Positions 21,822 through 32,696 are shown, numbered from the stretch's first letter. The stretch: 64,000 bases of DNA from Metellina segmentata (GCA_947359465.1 OX375880.1:28716548-28780547), one strand, 5' to 3'. Notes: a model not told the origin generated them from the sequence alone. Program-made: numbers and translations.

Positions 21822-24800
21822 CTTATAATAGTTGATAAGATGTTCCAGAACGGGAACACACCAAGAATGTTTTTAAACTTAAATTCAATGAAAAAAATGC
21901 AACAGTGGGTGAAGCGATTAATAAATACAATTGTTTATTAATTGAATGAAAGTGTGGCTCATATTCACTTTATCGTCCTCACTACCATTTTTGTAAGAGT
22001 AATTTTATTTTTTTTTTTGCAATTTCGCATATTTGGGGGTTTTAGTGCATATTTTTGGATTTTGTAATGCATATTTCAGGCTACATTTTTGCATATCGAT
22101 CCGAGCTCTTCTTATAATAGTTGATAAGATGTTCCAGAACGGGAACACACCAAGAATGTTTTTAAACTTAAATTCAATGAAAAAAATGCAACAGTGGGTG
22201 AAGCGATTAATAAATACAATTGTTTATTAATTGAATGAAAGTGTGGCTCATATTCACTTTATCGTCCTCACTACCATTTTTGTAAGAGTAATTTTATTTT
22301 TTTTTTGCAATTTCGCATATTTGGGGGTTTTAGTGCATATTTTTGGATTTTGTAATGCATATTTCAGGCTACATTTTTGCATATCGATCCGAGCTCTTCT
22401 TATAATAGTTGATAAGATGTTCCAGAACGGGAACACACCAAGAATGTTTTTAAACTTAAATTCAATGAAAAAAATGCAACAGTGGGTGAAGCGATTAATA
22501 AATACAATTGTTTATTAATTGAATGAAAGTGTGGCTCATATTCACTTTATCGTCCTCACTACCATTTTTGTAAGAGTAATTTTTTTTTTGCAATTTTGCA
22601 TATTTGGGGGTTTTAGTGCATATTTTTGGATTTTGTAATGCATATTTCAGGCTACATTTTTGCATATCGATCCGAGCTCTTCTTATAATAGTTGATAAGA
22701 TGTTCCAGAACGGGAACACACCAAGAATGTTTTTAAACTTAAATTCAATGAAAAAAATGCAACAGTGGGTGAAGCGATTAATAAATACAATTGTTTATTA
22801 ATTGAATGAAAGTGTGGCTCATATTCACTTTATCGTCCTCACTACCATTTTTGTAAGAGTAATTTTTTTTTTTTGCAATTTCGCATATTTGGGGGTTTTA
22901 GTGCATATTTTTGGATTTTGTAATGCATATTTCAGGCTACATTTTTGCATATCGATCCGAGCTCTTCTTATAATAGTTGATAAGATGTTCCAGAACGGGA
23001 ACACACCAAGAATGTTTTTAAACTTAAATTCAATGAAAAAAATGCAACAGTGGGTGAAGCGATTAATAAATACAATTGTTTATTAATTGAATGAAAGTGT
23101 GGCTCATATTCACTTTATCGTCCTCACTACCATTTTTGTAAGAGTAATTTTATTTTTTTTTTTGCAATTTCGCATATTTGGGGGTTTTAGTGCATATTTT
23201 TGGATTTTGTAATGCATATTTCAGGCTACATTTTTGCATATCGATCCGAGCTCTTCTTATAATAGTTGATAAGATGTTCCAGAACGGGAACACACCAAGA
23301 ATGTTTTTAAACTTAAATTCAATGAAAAAAATGCAACAGTGGGTGAAGCGATTAATAAATACAATTGTTTATTAATTGAATGAAAGTGTGGCTCATATTC
23401 ACTTTATCGTCCTCACTACCATTTTTGTAAGAGTAATTTTTTTTTTGCAATTTCGCATATTTGGGGGTTTTAGTGCATATTTTTGGATTTTGTAATGCAT
23501 ATTTCAGGCTACATTTTTGCATATCGATCCGAGCTCTTCTTATAATAGTTGATAAGATGTTCCAGAACGGGAACACACCAAGAATGTTTTTAAACTTAAA
23601 TTCAATGAAAAAAATGCAACAGTGGGTGAAGCGATTAATAAATACAATTGTTTATTAATTGAATGAAAGTGTGGCTCATATTCACTTTATCGTCCTCACT
23701 ACCATTTTTGTAAGAGTAATTTTTTTTTTGCAATTTCGCATATTTGGGGGTTTTAGTGCATATTTTTGGATTTTGTAATGCATATTTCAGGCTACATTTT
23801 TGCATATCGATCCGAGCTCTTCTTATAATAGTTGATAAGATGTTCCAGAACGGGAACACACCAAGAATGTTTTTAAACTTAAATTCAATGAAAAAAATGC
23901 AACAGTGGGTGAAGCGATTAATAAATACAATTGTTTATTAATTGAATGAAAGTGTGGCTCATATTCACTTTATCGTCCTCACTACCATTTTTGTAAGAGT
24001 AATTTTTTTTTGCAATTTCGCATATTTGGGGGTTTTAGTGCATATTTTTGGATTTTGTAATGCATATTTCAGGCTACATTTTTGCATATCGATCCGAGCT
24101 CTTCTTATAATAGTTGATAAGATGTTCCAGAACGGGAACACACCAAGAATGTTTTTAAACTTAAATTCAATGAAAAAAATGCAACAGTGGGTGAAGCGAT
24201 TAATAAATACAATTGTTTATTAATTGAATGAAAGTGTGGCTCATATTCACTTTATCGTCCTCACTACCATTTTTGTAAGAGTAATTTTTTTTTTGCAATT
24301 TCGCATATTTGGGGGTTTTAGTGCATATTTTTGGATTTTGTAATGCATATTTCAGGCTACATTTTTGCATATCGATCCGAGCTCTTCTTATAATAGTTGA
24401 TAAGATGTTCCAGAACGGGAACACACCAAGAATGTTTTTAAACTTAAATTCAATGAAAAAAATGCAACAGTGGGTGAAGCGATTAATAAATACAATTGTT
24501 TATTAATTGAATGAAAGTGTGGCTCATATTCACTTTATCGTCCTCACTACCATTTTTGTAAGAGTAATTTTTTTTTTGCAATTTTGCATATTTGGGGGTT
24601 TTAGTGCATATTTTTGGATTTTGTAATGCATATTTCAGGCTACATTTTTGCATATCGATCCGAGCTCTTCTTATAATAGTTGATAAGATGTTCCAGAACG
24701 GGAACACACCAAGAATGTTTTTAAACTTAAATTCAATGAAAAAAATGCAACAGTGGGTGAAGCGATTAATAAATACAATTGTTTATTAATTGAATGAAAG

Positions 24801-25318
24801 TGTGGCTCATATTCACTTTATCGTCCTCACTACCATTTTTGTAAGAGTAATTTTTTTTTTGCAATTTCGCATATTTGGGGGTTTTAGTGCATATTTTTGG
24901 ATTTTGTAATGCATATTTCAGGCTACATTTTTGCATATCGATCCGAGCTCTTCTTATAATAGTTGATAAGATGTTCCAGAACGGGAACACACCAAGAATG
25001 TTTTTAAACTTAAATTCAATGAAAAAAATGCAACAGTGGGTGAAGCGATTAATAAATACAATTGTTTATTAATTGAATGAAAGTGTGGCTCATATTCACT
25101 TTATCGTCCTCACTACCATTTTTGTAAGAGTAATTTTTTTTTTGCAATTTTGCATATTTGGGGGTTTTAGTGCATATTTTTGGATTTTGTAATGCATATT
25201 TCAGGCTACATTTTTGGATATCGATCCGAGCTCTACTTATAATAGTTGATAAGATGTTCCAGAACTAGAACACACCAAGAATGTTTTTAAACTTAAATTC
25301 AATTTAAAAAATGCAACG
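21618..25318 (+). repeat. 283-bp tandem array carrying a hAT end and its junction
   Basis: Thirteen units can be placed by the motif GGGGGTTTTAGTGCATATTT near 21744, 22033, 22321, 22604, 22889, 23178, 23461, 23744, 24026, 24309, 24592, 24875 and 25158. Steps are 282-289 bp, and the variation is confined to a poly-T run. Each unit contains the hAT right arm, the terminus GATCCGAGCTCTT, the target duplication CTTATAAT, and about 80 bp of flank (AGATGTTCCAGAACGGGAAC). Units are nearly identical except the last. The recurring 65- and 74-codon frames are repeat translations. Confidence 0.95.
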
Positions 25319-25379
25319 GGTACTTTCTGTATACTTCATCCATTGAAACCAAGACAAAAGATATTGCTTAAATCTCCAA

Positions 25380-26740
25380 GTGGTTCCAGCCGAACAACCG
25401 GTCTGGTGGTTATAACGTGTTATAACCTCTGGATCGGAAGCTTCATGATTCGAATTAAGGATGCGACATCGATGTCGATGTTTTCAAAACACCGATGTTT
25501 TTTAAAAAACATCGATGTATTTAACATCGATGCATTGGAGTCGATGTTTTTGTAACATCAATGTATTGGAGTCGATGTTTTTGTAACATCGATGTTTATA
25601 CGTGTCGATGTTTTATTTTTAAATGAAAAAAGTACCGTTATAAAAATTTTAAAAATAACCAAGTAGCATCATTTTTATATTCAGCAAATTGAACATACTT
25701 TTAGACCAAAGTGGCCAAGGATGAAAGACCTTAAAAGTAGGGATGCGACATCGAGGTCGATGTTTTCAAAACATTGATGTTCTATAAAAAAACATCGATG
25801 TATTGGAGCCGATTTCCCATCACTAGTTGCTAAGCCAGTTTTAAGAAATGGGGAAAAAAGTTTAAATACACTGGATTTTAAAAACATCGATAGTTTGGGG
25901 GCGATGCATTATCAACTTCGATGTTTTAATTTTGAACATCGATGTTTTGCTGTCGATGTTGCGTCACTAGGTGCTAAACCAGTTTTAAGAAATGGGGGAA
26001 ATAGTTTAAATACACTGAATTTTAAAAACATCAATGGTTTTGGGGCGATGTATTATCAACATCGATGTTTTAATTTTGAACATCGATGTTTTAATTTTGA
26101 ACATCGATGTTTTAATTTTGAACATCGATGTTTTAATTTTGAACATCGATGTTTTGATGTCGCATCAATAGTTGCTAGACCAGTTTTAAGAAATGGGGAA
26201 AAAGGTTTAAATACACTGAATTTTAAAAACATCGATAGTTTGGGGGCGATGCATTATCAACTTCGATGTTTTAATTTTGAACATCGATGTTTTGCTGTCG
26301 ATGTTGCGTCACTAGGTGCTAAACCAGTTTTAAGAAATGGGGGAAATAGTTTAAATACACTGAATTTTAAAAACATCGATGTTTTTTGAGTGATGTTTTA
26401 TCAACATGGATGTTTCAAAACATCGATGTTTAGCTGTCGATGTCGCGTCCTTAATTCGAATCCGGGTCAGTGCATAGATATTTGTAAACGTATGGTGTAG
26501 AGGCGGCTGTGGAACCGTTAATCTGTTGTGACCGAAAGTCCCCGCGTTGGGTTGGTGTGGAAGTTTGGAGAGTAGGGGAGACAGCTCAAATGTTGCCTCG
26601 TCATCTGAACGTGGTTGAAAATGACGTGATGTTGTCCTCGGGGATCCTACCCGTAGGGGATTGATCCCGGACCGTCGTCAATACCTCGTTCTGTTGCTCT
26701 AGTACGACGTTAGTTAAAATTTCCTTTTCCTTCGAGGTTC
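25380..26740 (+). repeat. SINE1 interrupted in its B box by a hAT MITE
   Basis: The head (CCGAACAACCGGTCTGGTGG) runs to ATTCGAAT at 25455. The rest of the element resumes at 26454 (ATTCGAATCCGGGTCAGTGC) and ends near 26735 in AAAATTTCC. Confidence 0.85.
25456..26453. mobile_element. hAT MITE rich in CATCGATG palindromes
   Basis: The ends TAAGGATGCGACATCGATG and the right terminus TGTCGCGTCCTTA are inverted repeats (TAAGGAYGCGACATCGA). The exact 8-bp duplication ATTCGAAT is at 25448-25455 and 26454-26461. The interior holds many AACATCGATGTT palindromes, a 21-bp unit repeated about five times at 26060-26150, and a segment of about 180 bp present twice (25830-26030 and 26180-26380). The 164-codon frame at 25895-26389 is a translation of these repeats. 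Confidence 0.88.
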
Positions 26741-26825
26741 ACTGCAGCTCGGTCAGAAGATCAACGGATTAGCAACCGAATGGTTGCGAGTTCAAGTCCA
26801 ACCAAAGACCTTCGTGTACAAAGGG

Positions 26826-27577
26826 TAATGGTAATTTTAGTTAACGTCGTACTAGAGCAACACAACGGGCTATTGACGACGGTCCGGGATCAGTCCCTTA
26901 AGGGAAAGAGCCGAGGACAACATCTTGTAATTTTGAACCATGGTCAGTAGACGAAGCAACACCTGATCTGGCACCCCACTCTCGAAACGTCCACACCAAC
27001 CCAACGTGAGGACTTTCGGCCACGGCAGATTTAAGGTGCACCAGCCGCCTCTACACCATTCGCTTGGACTTGGACACCGCAGGTGTCCACCTTACCCTCC
27101 GTCCATAGGACAGGTAAAAGTGGTTTTTTGTGGACACGTTGCTGAAAAGTGGTTTGGTTTAAACCGTGAAGGGACTCTTTCTTTGGTTTCATGATCAGAA
27201 CTTCTCATAATGAGGTTTCCCGCTATTACTACATTATGTATACTGTAATAATACAAAGTTACATACAAAAAAAGGTCAATTAGTCTGTATTCGTGGTCAA
27301 GATACTCTTGGATCCGGATATGTATAGGCACATGAACAGTTTATTGTATGAGGTAGTCTATGTTGTCCGAAAGGAAACTCATGACTGATATTACTTTTGA
27401 CTGGGCTTGATCGTTGTTGGCTGTGTTTTTTGCCCATGCCGCATAATTATTATCTGATGTCTGCGTGAGATGAACACCATTCACTTACAAACATCCATGC
27501 CCGGACCCTGATTTGAACCAGGAACCTTCCGATCTAGAGGGTAACACCTTAACCACTATACCAGTTGGTCGGCCGTA
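26826..27577 (-). repeat. SINE1, minus strand, itself interrupted
   Basis: The tail begins at 26826 (TAATGGTAATTTTAGTTAACG). The head ends at 27577 and reads GGCCGACCAACTGGTATAGTGG on the minus strand. Positions 27066-27473 are a foreign insertion. Confidence 0.8.
27066..27473. mobile_element. Unidentified 408-bp insertion with 13-bp duplication
   Basis: It is flanked by ACACCATTCGCTT (27053-27065) and ACACCATTCACTT (27474-27486), one mismatch, which lie at the same place in the SINE. It begins GGACTTGGACACCGCAGG with a small hairpin GGACACC-GCA-GGTGTCC. No poly-A, terminal inverted repeat or known domain was seen. A target duplication of this length suits a retroposed sequence. Confidence 0.55.
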
Positions 27578-27795
27578 TACAAAGGGAACTGGTGCACCTT
27601 AAAATATGTTGTGGCCTCAAATGTCCTCATGGCGTGATGTGGAAGTTTGGAATGTGATGTGTCAGCTCAGACCTCGCTACCTGACCGTAGTTCAAAATTA
27701 CTCGTTGTTGTCCTCAGATCTTTCCCTTCGGGTTTGATCCTGGACGTATCCAATTACCAATTCTATATTCCAGTTCGATGTTAAATAAAATATCT

Positions 27796-28355
27796 ACCTT
27801 TTTTAAAACAAAAATTTCAACCACAAACTTTGAACAGGAGCAACCGTTTCAAAATTGCAATTCGACATTTCGCCCGCATAAAAGTCCGAACTTGAGATTT
27901 CCGAATGATGGACAGCGACACAAATGGTCCCTGGTCCCACACCCGACCACGAAGTGCGCCATAGCTCACATTAATTGGAAGTCGACTCCACGGAACTCCG
28001 CAATAAGGGTTCCAGGTGTCCTTGACAAACAATCTTAAAATGAATGGGGCCGACTGCGTGATATCTTGACACGTTGCCACCACGGTGTCGGGCAGGGAGT
28101 TCGAGTTTCGACAACGATTGTTCCCGAAGTGATTAGAGGGGCTTTTGTTGTTGCCGAAGCGGCCTCCCAGCACGTCATTACGGGAACGATGCAAGAATTT
28201 GAAAAGCGAATGTCGGAAATGGCGACACGCTTTTAATTTAAGTTTTGCGAAGGATAGTTTCGCTCTGAAGGCAAATGTCACTTCTGTAATGAGTGCTTTT
28301 ATTCCGGTTTTATTGTTTGTTCTGCGGAATTGCGAGGCACAATCCTTTTTTTGCT
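27796..28355. other. No feature recognised
   Basis: Single-copy, moderately GC-rich sequence. Open frames of 154 codons (minus, 27817-28281) and 106 codons (plus) overlap each other and show no recognised domain. Confidence 0.4.
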
Positions 28356-28410
28356 TTGAAATGTTTGGAGGCTGTTTGAAAAATGTTTGGAATCTTTTTA
28401 TAAAATGTGT

Positions 28411-28505
28411 GGATCGTCATCTGAACGTTGTTCAAAGTTACGTTGTCCTCGAATCTTTCGCTTAGGGGATTAATTCCGGACCGCCGTCAGTAGCCCGCTG
28501 TGTTG
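28411..28505 (+). repeat. SINE1 3' fragment
   Basis: GATCGTCATCTGAACGTTG through AGTAGCCCGCTGTGTTGC, 5'-truncated. Confidence 0.75.
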
Positions 28506-28514
28506 CTCTAGAAC

Positions 28515-28845
28515 GGCCGACCAACCGGTATAGTGGTTAAGGCGTTAGCCTCTAGTTCGGAAGGTTCCGGGTTCGAATCCGGGTTCGGGCATGGATGTTT
28601 GTAAACGTATGGTGTAGAGGCGGCTGGTGCACCTTAAATCTGTCGTGGCCGAAAGTCCTCACGTTGGGTTGGCGTGGAAGTTTGGAGAGTGGGGTGCCAG
28701 CTCAGGTGTTGCTTCGTCATCTGACCGTGGTTCAAAATGACGAGGTGTTGTCTTCGGATCTGTCGCTTAAGGGACTGATCCCGGACCGTCGTCAATAGCC
28801 CGTTGTGTTGTCTAGTATGACGTTAACTAAAATTACCATTACCCT
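28515..28845 (+). repeat. SINE1, reference-quality full copy
   Basis: It starts GGCCGACCAACCGGTATAGTGG, has the A-box region TAGTGGTTAAGG (28531-28542) and an intact B box GGTTCGAATCC (28570-28580), then the body and the tail ACTAAAATTACCATTACC. The tRNA-like head with both Pol III box regions marks a tRNA-derived SINE. Confidence 0.92.
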
Positions 28846-29351
28846 AGAACGACGTTAATTACAAATTACCAAAATATATAGAAGTCTTTTGTAAAATACT
28901 TGGAAGCTTTATGTATATAACATTTGGAAGCATTTTGTAAAATGTTTGAAAACTTTATGTAAAATGTTTGGAAGCTTTTTGTAAAATGTTTGGAAGCTTT
29001 ATGGAAAATGTTTGGAAGCTTTTTGTAAAATGTCTGAAAGCTTTATGGAAAATGTTTGGAAGCTTTTTATAAAATGTTATGAAGCTTTTTATAAAATGTT
29101 TGGAAGCTTTATGGAAAATGTTTGAAAGCTTTATGGAAAATGTTTGGAAGCTTTTTATAAAATGTTTGGAAGCTTTTTGTAAAATGTTTGGAAGCTTTAT
29201 GGAAAATGTTTGGAAGCTTTTTATAAAATGTTTGGAAGCTTTATGGAAAATGTTTGGAAGCTTTATGGAAAATGTTATGAAGCTTTTTATAAAATGTTTA
29301 GAAGCTTTTGTAAAATGTTTGAAAGTTTTTTATTCATGCATGAGTCTGTAA

Positions 29352-29772
29352 TTTAAATTTAAGTGGATTCAAATTGTTGATAAAAAAGAATGTGTAGGAA
29401 GAAATTTATGCATTAATATATCTTTCGAGTCAGAGCAAAAGGGGTTAAATCAAAATGGCTACTTCGCAGAATCTTAAGTTGGAAAGAAAAGATCACAAGA
29501 ATACCTTGGGCTTAAGAAGCCCGTACGCACTTAAAGGATACGTGGCCATGAGAGCTGAAGCGTGTAAAAGTAGTTTCACACATATTTGCATACAAGTCTT
29601 AAAGTTACATTTATGTCTGTTTCAGTTGAAAGATCGTTTGGTTAATTTCTTAGTACTCAGAAGCAAATTTACAGTGCAGGTCTGTAAAACATAATAAGCA
29701 ACAACTGAACTTATATGATACAATTTTCCAAGTATTTATACTTTAATGCACCGTATTTATTATACGAAGACA
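29352..29772 (+). other. Possible hAT transposase C-terminal scrap
   Basis: One frame near 29617-29646 reads SVSVERSFG followed by a stop. SVERSFS is the hallmark of the hAT C-terminal dimerisation region. The match is short and flanked by stops. Nothing else is recognisable in the stretch. Confidence 0.3.
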
Positions 29773-30085
29773 GGTAAGTATTTTAATCAACGTCGCACAC
29801 TTGAGAAACACAACGGGCTATTGGCGACGTTCCGGGATCAAACCCTAAGGGAAAGATCCGATTAGAACACCATGTAAATTGGAATCACGGTCAGATGACG
29901 CTGTTACACCTGAGATGAAACCCCACTCTTCAAATTTCCACACCACGCCAACATGAGGAAATTGAACGCCACTACAGATTTAACGTGCACCATCTCCTTT
30001 TGTACTCGACGGTCTTTGGTTAGATTCTAACTCGCAACCCTCCGGTTGCTAATCCGTTACTTTGCCAACCAGGCTACCGCGGCCT
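29773..30085 (-). repeat. SINE1b, minus strand
   Basis: The tail begins at 29773 (AGTATTTTAATCAACGTCGC) and the body is diverged. The head at 30000-30085 reads on the minus strand GGCCGCGGTAGCCTGGTTGG and GGTTGCGAGTTAGAATC. The head differs from SINE1 while the body is shared. Confidence 0.75.
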
Positions 30086-30928
30086 TATATATTCAAAGGA
30101 AAAAGAACTCCCATTTCAAAACTTAAATCACGCATTCAAAATTCCTTCCTAGTTCAATTTGTTAAGTTTAGAAACATCAGAATAAAAAAACAACAAAGAA
30201 ACTATCAGCGAAAAAAAAATCGCAAGCAATCCTATTGCCTTTTAAATCTTTCTAGATTTTTTAAAGTATTCGAAGCTGAAAAAACAAAATAGAACTTTCT
30301 CGTTCCGCGCTCTCTTTCTTAAATCCTTTTACAGTTTTTGTAAATACTAGAGAAAGCAAAAGAGACTTATTTTCTTTAATTAATTCTCTCACACACCAAC
30401 AAACGTTCTTATAATTCAATAAACTCCGCTGGAAGAGAGGCGGGGATTTCTTACTTTATGTTTAGAAACTCATTAAGAATTCCTCGTCGGACGTTCCCAA
30501 CGCATCTGTGCTTTCGTTTTTTGTGTACCTATCCTATTATTTTTAAATTAACAGAGTACGGCAGATTTTTCGGTAGTTTTAATGCACTTACTGCGAAACG
30601 AGCGGCAGAAAGTACAGCGCTGTGAAAAGCTGAAAACTTCTTTTTCAGCAATTGAATATTTATGTTGGTCTCATTTTTACCTCTGAAATACTTTTGAAAG
30701 TAGACATCAAGGACGTTAGCTGTGTAGTCCTTGTCATTTGTGTTCATTAGGGAATTCAAAGTGATGTTTCTTTGGCCATATTAGTTGTTCAAGGGTGTTT
30801 TGCATGCTTCTTTTGCATAAAGGGGTTTGTTGGTGGGTAGGGAGTTGAATTTACGTCGTATTGGCAACGACAGTTGGAGAGGTTTTGAGATTACTCTCAA
30901 AGGGAAACATGAGGCGTTTAGAACTAGG
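30086..30928. other. No feature recognised
   Basis: AT-rich single-copy intron sequence without recognisable coding content. Confidence 0.4.
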
Positions 30929-31221
30929 TAAGGTAATTTTAATTAACGTCGTGCTAAAGCAACGCAACAGGCTATTGAAGACGGGCCGGGATCCATCCAC
31001 TAAGGGGAAAGATCCGAGGACAACATGGTATTTTGAACCACGTCAGATGACGAGGCAACAACTGAGCTGGCACCCCACTCTTCATACTTCCACATCAACC
31101 CAACGTGAAGACTTTTGGCCACGACAGATTTAAGATGCACCAGCCGCCTCTACACCATACACTTAAAATCATCCATGCCCGGACCCAGATTCGAACCAGG
31201 AACATTGCGATCTAGAGGCTA
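30929..31221 (-). repeat. SINE1, minus strand, left arm of a head-to-head pair
   Basis: It runs from the tail (GGTAATTTTAATTAACGTCG) to the middle of the head (GATCTAGAGGCTA). It is truncated exactly where the next, plus-strand copy begins. Confidence 0.85.
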
Positions 31222-31540
31222 GCCGACCAACCGGTATAGTGGTTAAGGTGTTAGCCTCTAGATCGGAAGGTTCCTGGTTCGAATCCGAGTCCGGGCATGG
31301 ATATTCGTAAGCGTATGGTGTAGAGGCGGCTGGTGCACCTTAAATCTGTCGTGGCCGAAAGTCCTCACGTTGGGTAGGTGTGGAAGTTTGGAGAGTGGGG
31401 TGCCAGCTCAGGTGTTGCTTCGTCATCTGACCGTGGTTCAAAATTACGAGGTGTTGTCCTCGGATCTTTCCCTTAAGGGACTGATCCCGGACCGTCGTCA
31501 ATAGCCCGTTGTGTTGCTCTAGTACGACGTTAACTAAACT
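31222..31540 (+). repeat. SINE1, plus strand, right arm of a head-to-head pair
   Basis: A full head (GCCGACCAACCGGTATAGTGG, GGTTCGAATCC) and body, ending GTACGACGTTAACTAAAC. The terminal ATTACC repeats are replaced by a poly-T stretch. Confidence 0.88.
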
Positions 31541-31580
31541 TTTTTTCAGTAATTTGTCCCGTAAGCTTTTCAAATGATCG

Positions 31581-31784
31581 AACGAGGCAACAACTGAGTT
31601 GGCACCCCACTCTTCATACTTCCACATCAACCCAACGTGAAGACTTTTGGCCACGACAGATTTTTAAGATGCACCAACCGCCTCTACACCATACGCTTAC
31701 AAACATACATGCACTGACCCGGATTCGAACCAGAAATTTCCGATCTAGAGGCTAACACCTTAACTACCAGACCAGTTGGTCAGC
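31581..31784 (-). repeat. SINE1, minus strand, head and mid-body
   Basis: It starts within the body (AACGAGGCAACAACTGAG) and ends with a head reading ACCAACTGGTCTGGTAGTTAAG on the minus strand. The 3' end of the element is absent. Confidence 0.8.
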
Positions 31785-31862
31785 ACACACCTGACAGGAA
31801 TTGAACCTGCGCCGGCGCCATCAACTCGAAAGTTGCTAGCGCAGTGGACATATCCACTGGTA
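31785..31862 (-). repeat. SINE3 tRNA-like head
   Basis: The minus strand reads CCAGTGGATATGTCCACTGCG, GCTAGCAACTTTCGAG and a B-box-like CAGGTTCAATTCCTG. Similar heads open the SINE3 copies at 6803 and 55005. It is too short and unpaired at its ends to be a functional tRNA gene. Confidence 0.5.
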
Positions 31863-32190
31863 ATTTGGTAACTTTGAATTAACGTCGTACTAGAGGAACA
31901 CAACGGGCAATTGACGACGGCCTATTGATCAATCCCCTAAGGGAAAGAACCGAGAACAACACCACGTCATTTTGAACCACATTCAGATGACGAGGCAGCA
32001 CCTGAGCTGGCGCCCCACTTCTCCAAACTTTCACGCCACCCCAACGTGAGGACTTTTGGTCCCGACAGATTTAAGGTTCCCCAGACTCCTCTACACCATA
32101 CGCTACAAACATCCATGCACTGACCCGGATTCGAACCAGGAACATTCCGATATGGAGGCTAACATCTTAACCAAAAAACCGGTGGGTCGA
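31863..32190 (-). repeat. SINE1, full length, minus strand
   Basis: It runs from the tail (ACTTTGAATTAACGTCGTAC) to the head, with B box GGTTCGAATCC on the minus strand. Confidence 0.85.
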
Positions 32191-32640
32191 CGTGTTCAGA
32201 ACTATAGAGTGAATCAAGTCCACACACTTTCTGGTCAAACTCTGATAATGACACGCACGAACTCCTCTAAGTTGAATCTTTTTAGTGCATCTTTGAACCA
32301 AGTCCTTAGTTGCTTTAGCTCCCGAGAGTTGGCAGAAGAAAAGCCCGGCGAATAGGAAAAGTACACACGAGAAGAAACTTTAACTCGATGCATCTCAAAA
32401 TGGTATAAAATGCACTTAATCCACTTTAGTTCTGAACGTCTCGTCATTTTGAACCACTGCCAGATAGCGAGGTCAACATATGAGCAGGCCTCCATTCTCT
32501 AAATTTCCACACGAGGCCAACGTTCGGTCTTTTGAGCCCAAGACATATTTAACGTATACCACTCCCAACGAACACGACAGTCTTTGGTTCACTGAAAAAT
32601 ATATTAGTTGAGTCTCAGATTTAAACTACATTTCAACAAA
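32191..32640 (-). other. Intron sequence with an eroded SINE1b
   Basis: Positions about 32436-32595 carry a degraded minus-strand SINE body (TCGTCATTTTGAACCACTGCC, AAATTTCCACACGAGGCC). The rest is single-copy. Confidence 0.5.
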
Positions 32641-32658
32641 CAAAGAGAAGTTGCTTAC

Positions 32659-32696
32659 CTCATCAGAAAGATTCTGACCGAATGTTACCCATGTAC
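32659..32696 (-). CDS. KCNAB-like: Kv channel beta subunit, 38-nt exon with the GTW motif
   Basis: The exon encodes GTWVTFGQNLSDE; the first Gly codon is split with the previous exon (G|GT). The acceptor ends TTTTCTAG and the donor is GAG|GTAAGC. Length 38 nt, start phase 1, end phase 0. In mammalian Kv-beta the matching block GTWVTFGGQITDE lies at the start of the barrel, and its Thr and Trp contact NADPH (family knowledge). The residue aligned with the cofactor-binding Gln is Asn here, with a Gln just before it; whether that is meaningful cannot be told from sequence alone. The exon is far too small to appear as an open frame. Confidence 0.9.

Larger units (their letters stand above)
26741..27795 (+). 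repeat. SINE1b, plus strand, split by a minus-strand SINE1
   Basis: The head at about 26741-26825 (CAACGGATTAGCAACCGAATG, GCGAGTTCAAGTCC) continues at 27578 with GGTGCACCTTAAAATATG and ends near 27795 in GTTAAATAAAATATCTACC. The interruption carries the 9-bp duplication TACAAAGGG at 26817-26825 and 27578-27586. Confidence 0.75.
28358..29335 (+). repeat. 22-bp minisatellite, interrupted by SINEs
   Basis: The unit AAGCTTTTTGTAAAATGTTTGG (or ...TTATGGAAAATG...) repeats about twenty times from 28900 to 29335. Three diverged units at 28358-28410 lie on the other side of the SINE copies. The period is not a multiple of three, so the open frame at 29079-29351 comes from a 66-bp three-unit reading and is not a gene. 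Confidence 0.88.

Noticed and set aside
21744..25072. Many identical 65- and 74-codon frames
   Set aside because: One per unit of the 283-bp array on each strand; they cover transposon end and flank, not a protein.
25895..26389. 164-codon open frame with repeated CFNFEHR segments
   Set aside because: It is a direct translation of the CATCGATG repeats inside a hAT MITE.
29079..29351. 90-codon repetitive frame (KLFIKCLEA...)
   Set aside because: It comes from the 22-bp minisatellite, where three units make a 66-bp in-frame repeat. No start context or domain.
31785..31862. Possible tRNA gene
   Set aside because: B-box-like sequence present, but the ends do not form an acceptor stem and the same head opens SINE3 copies.
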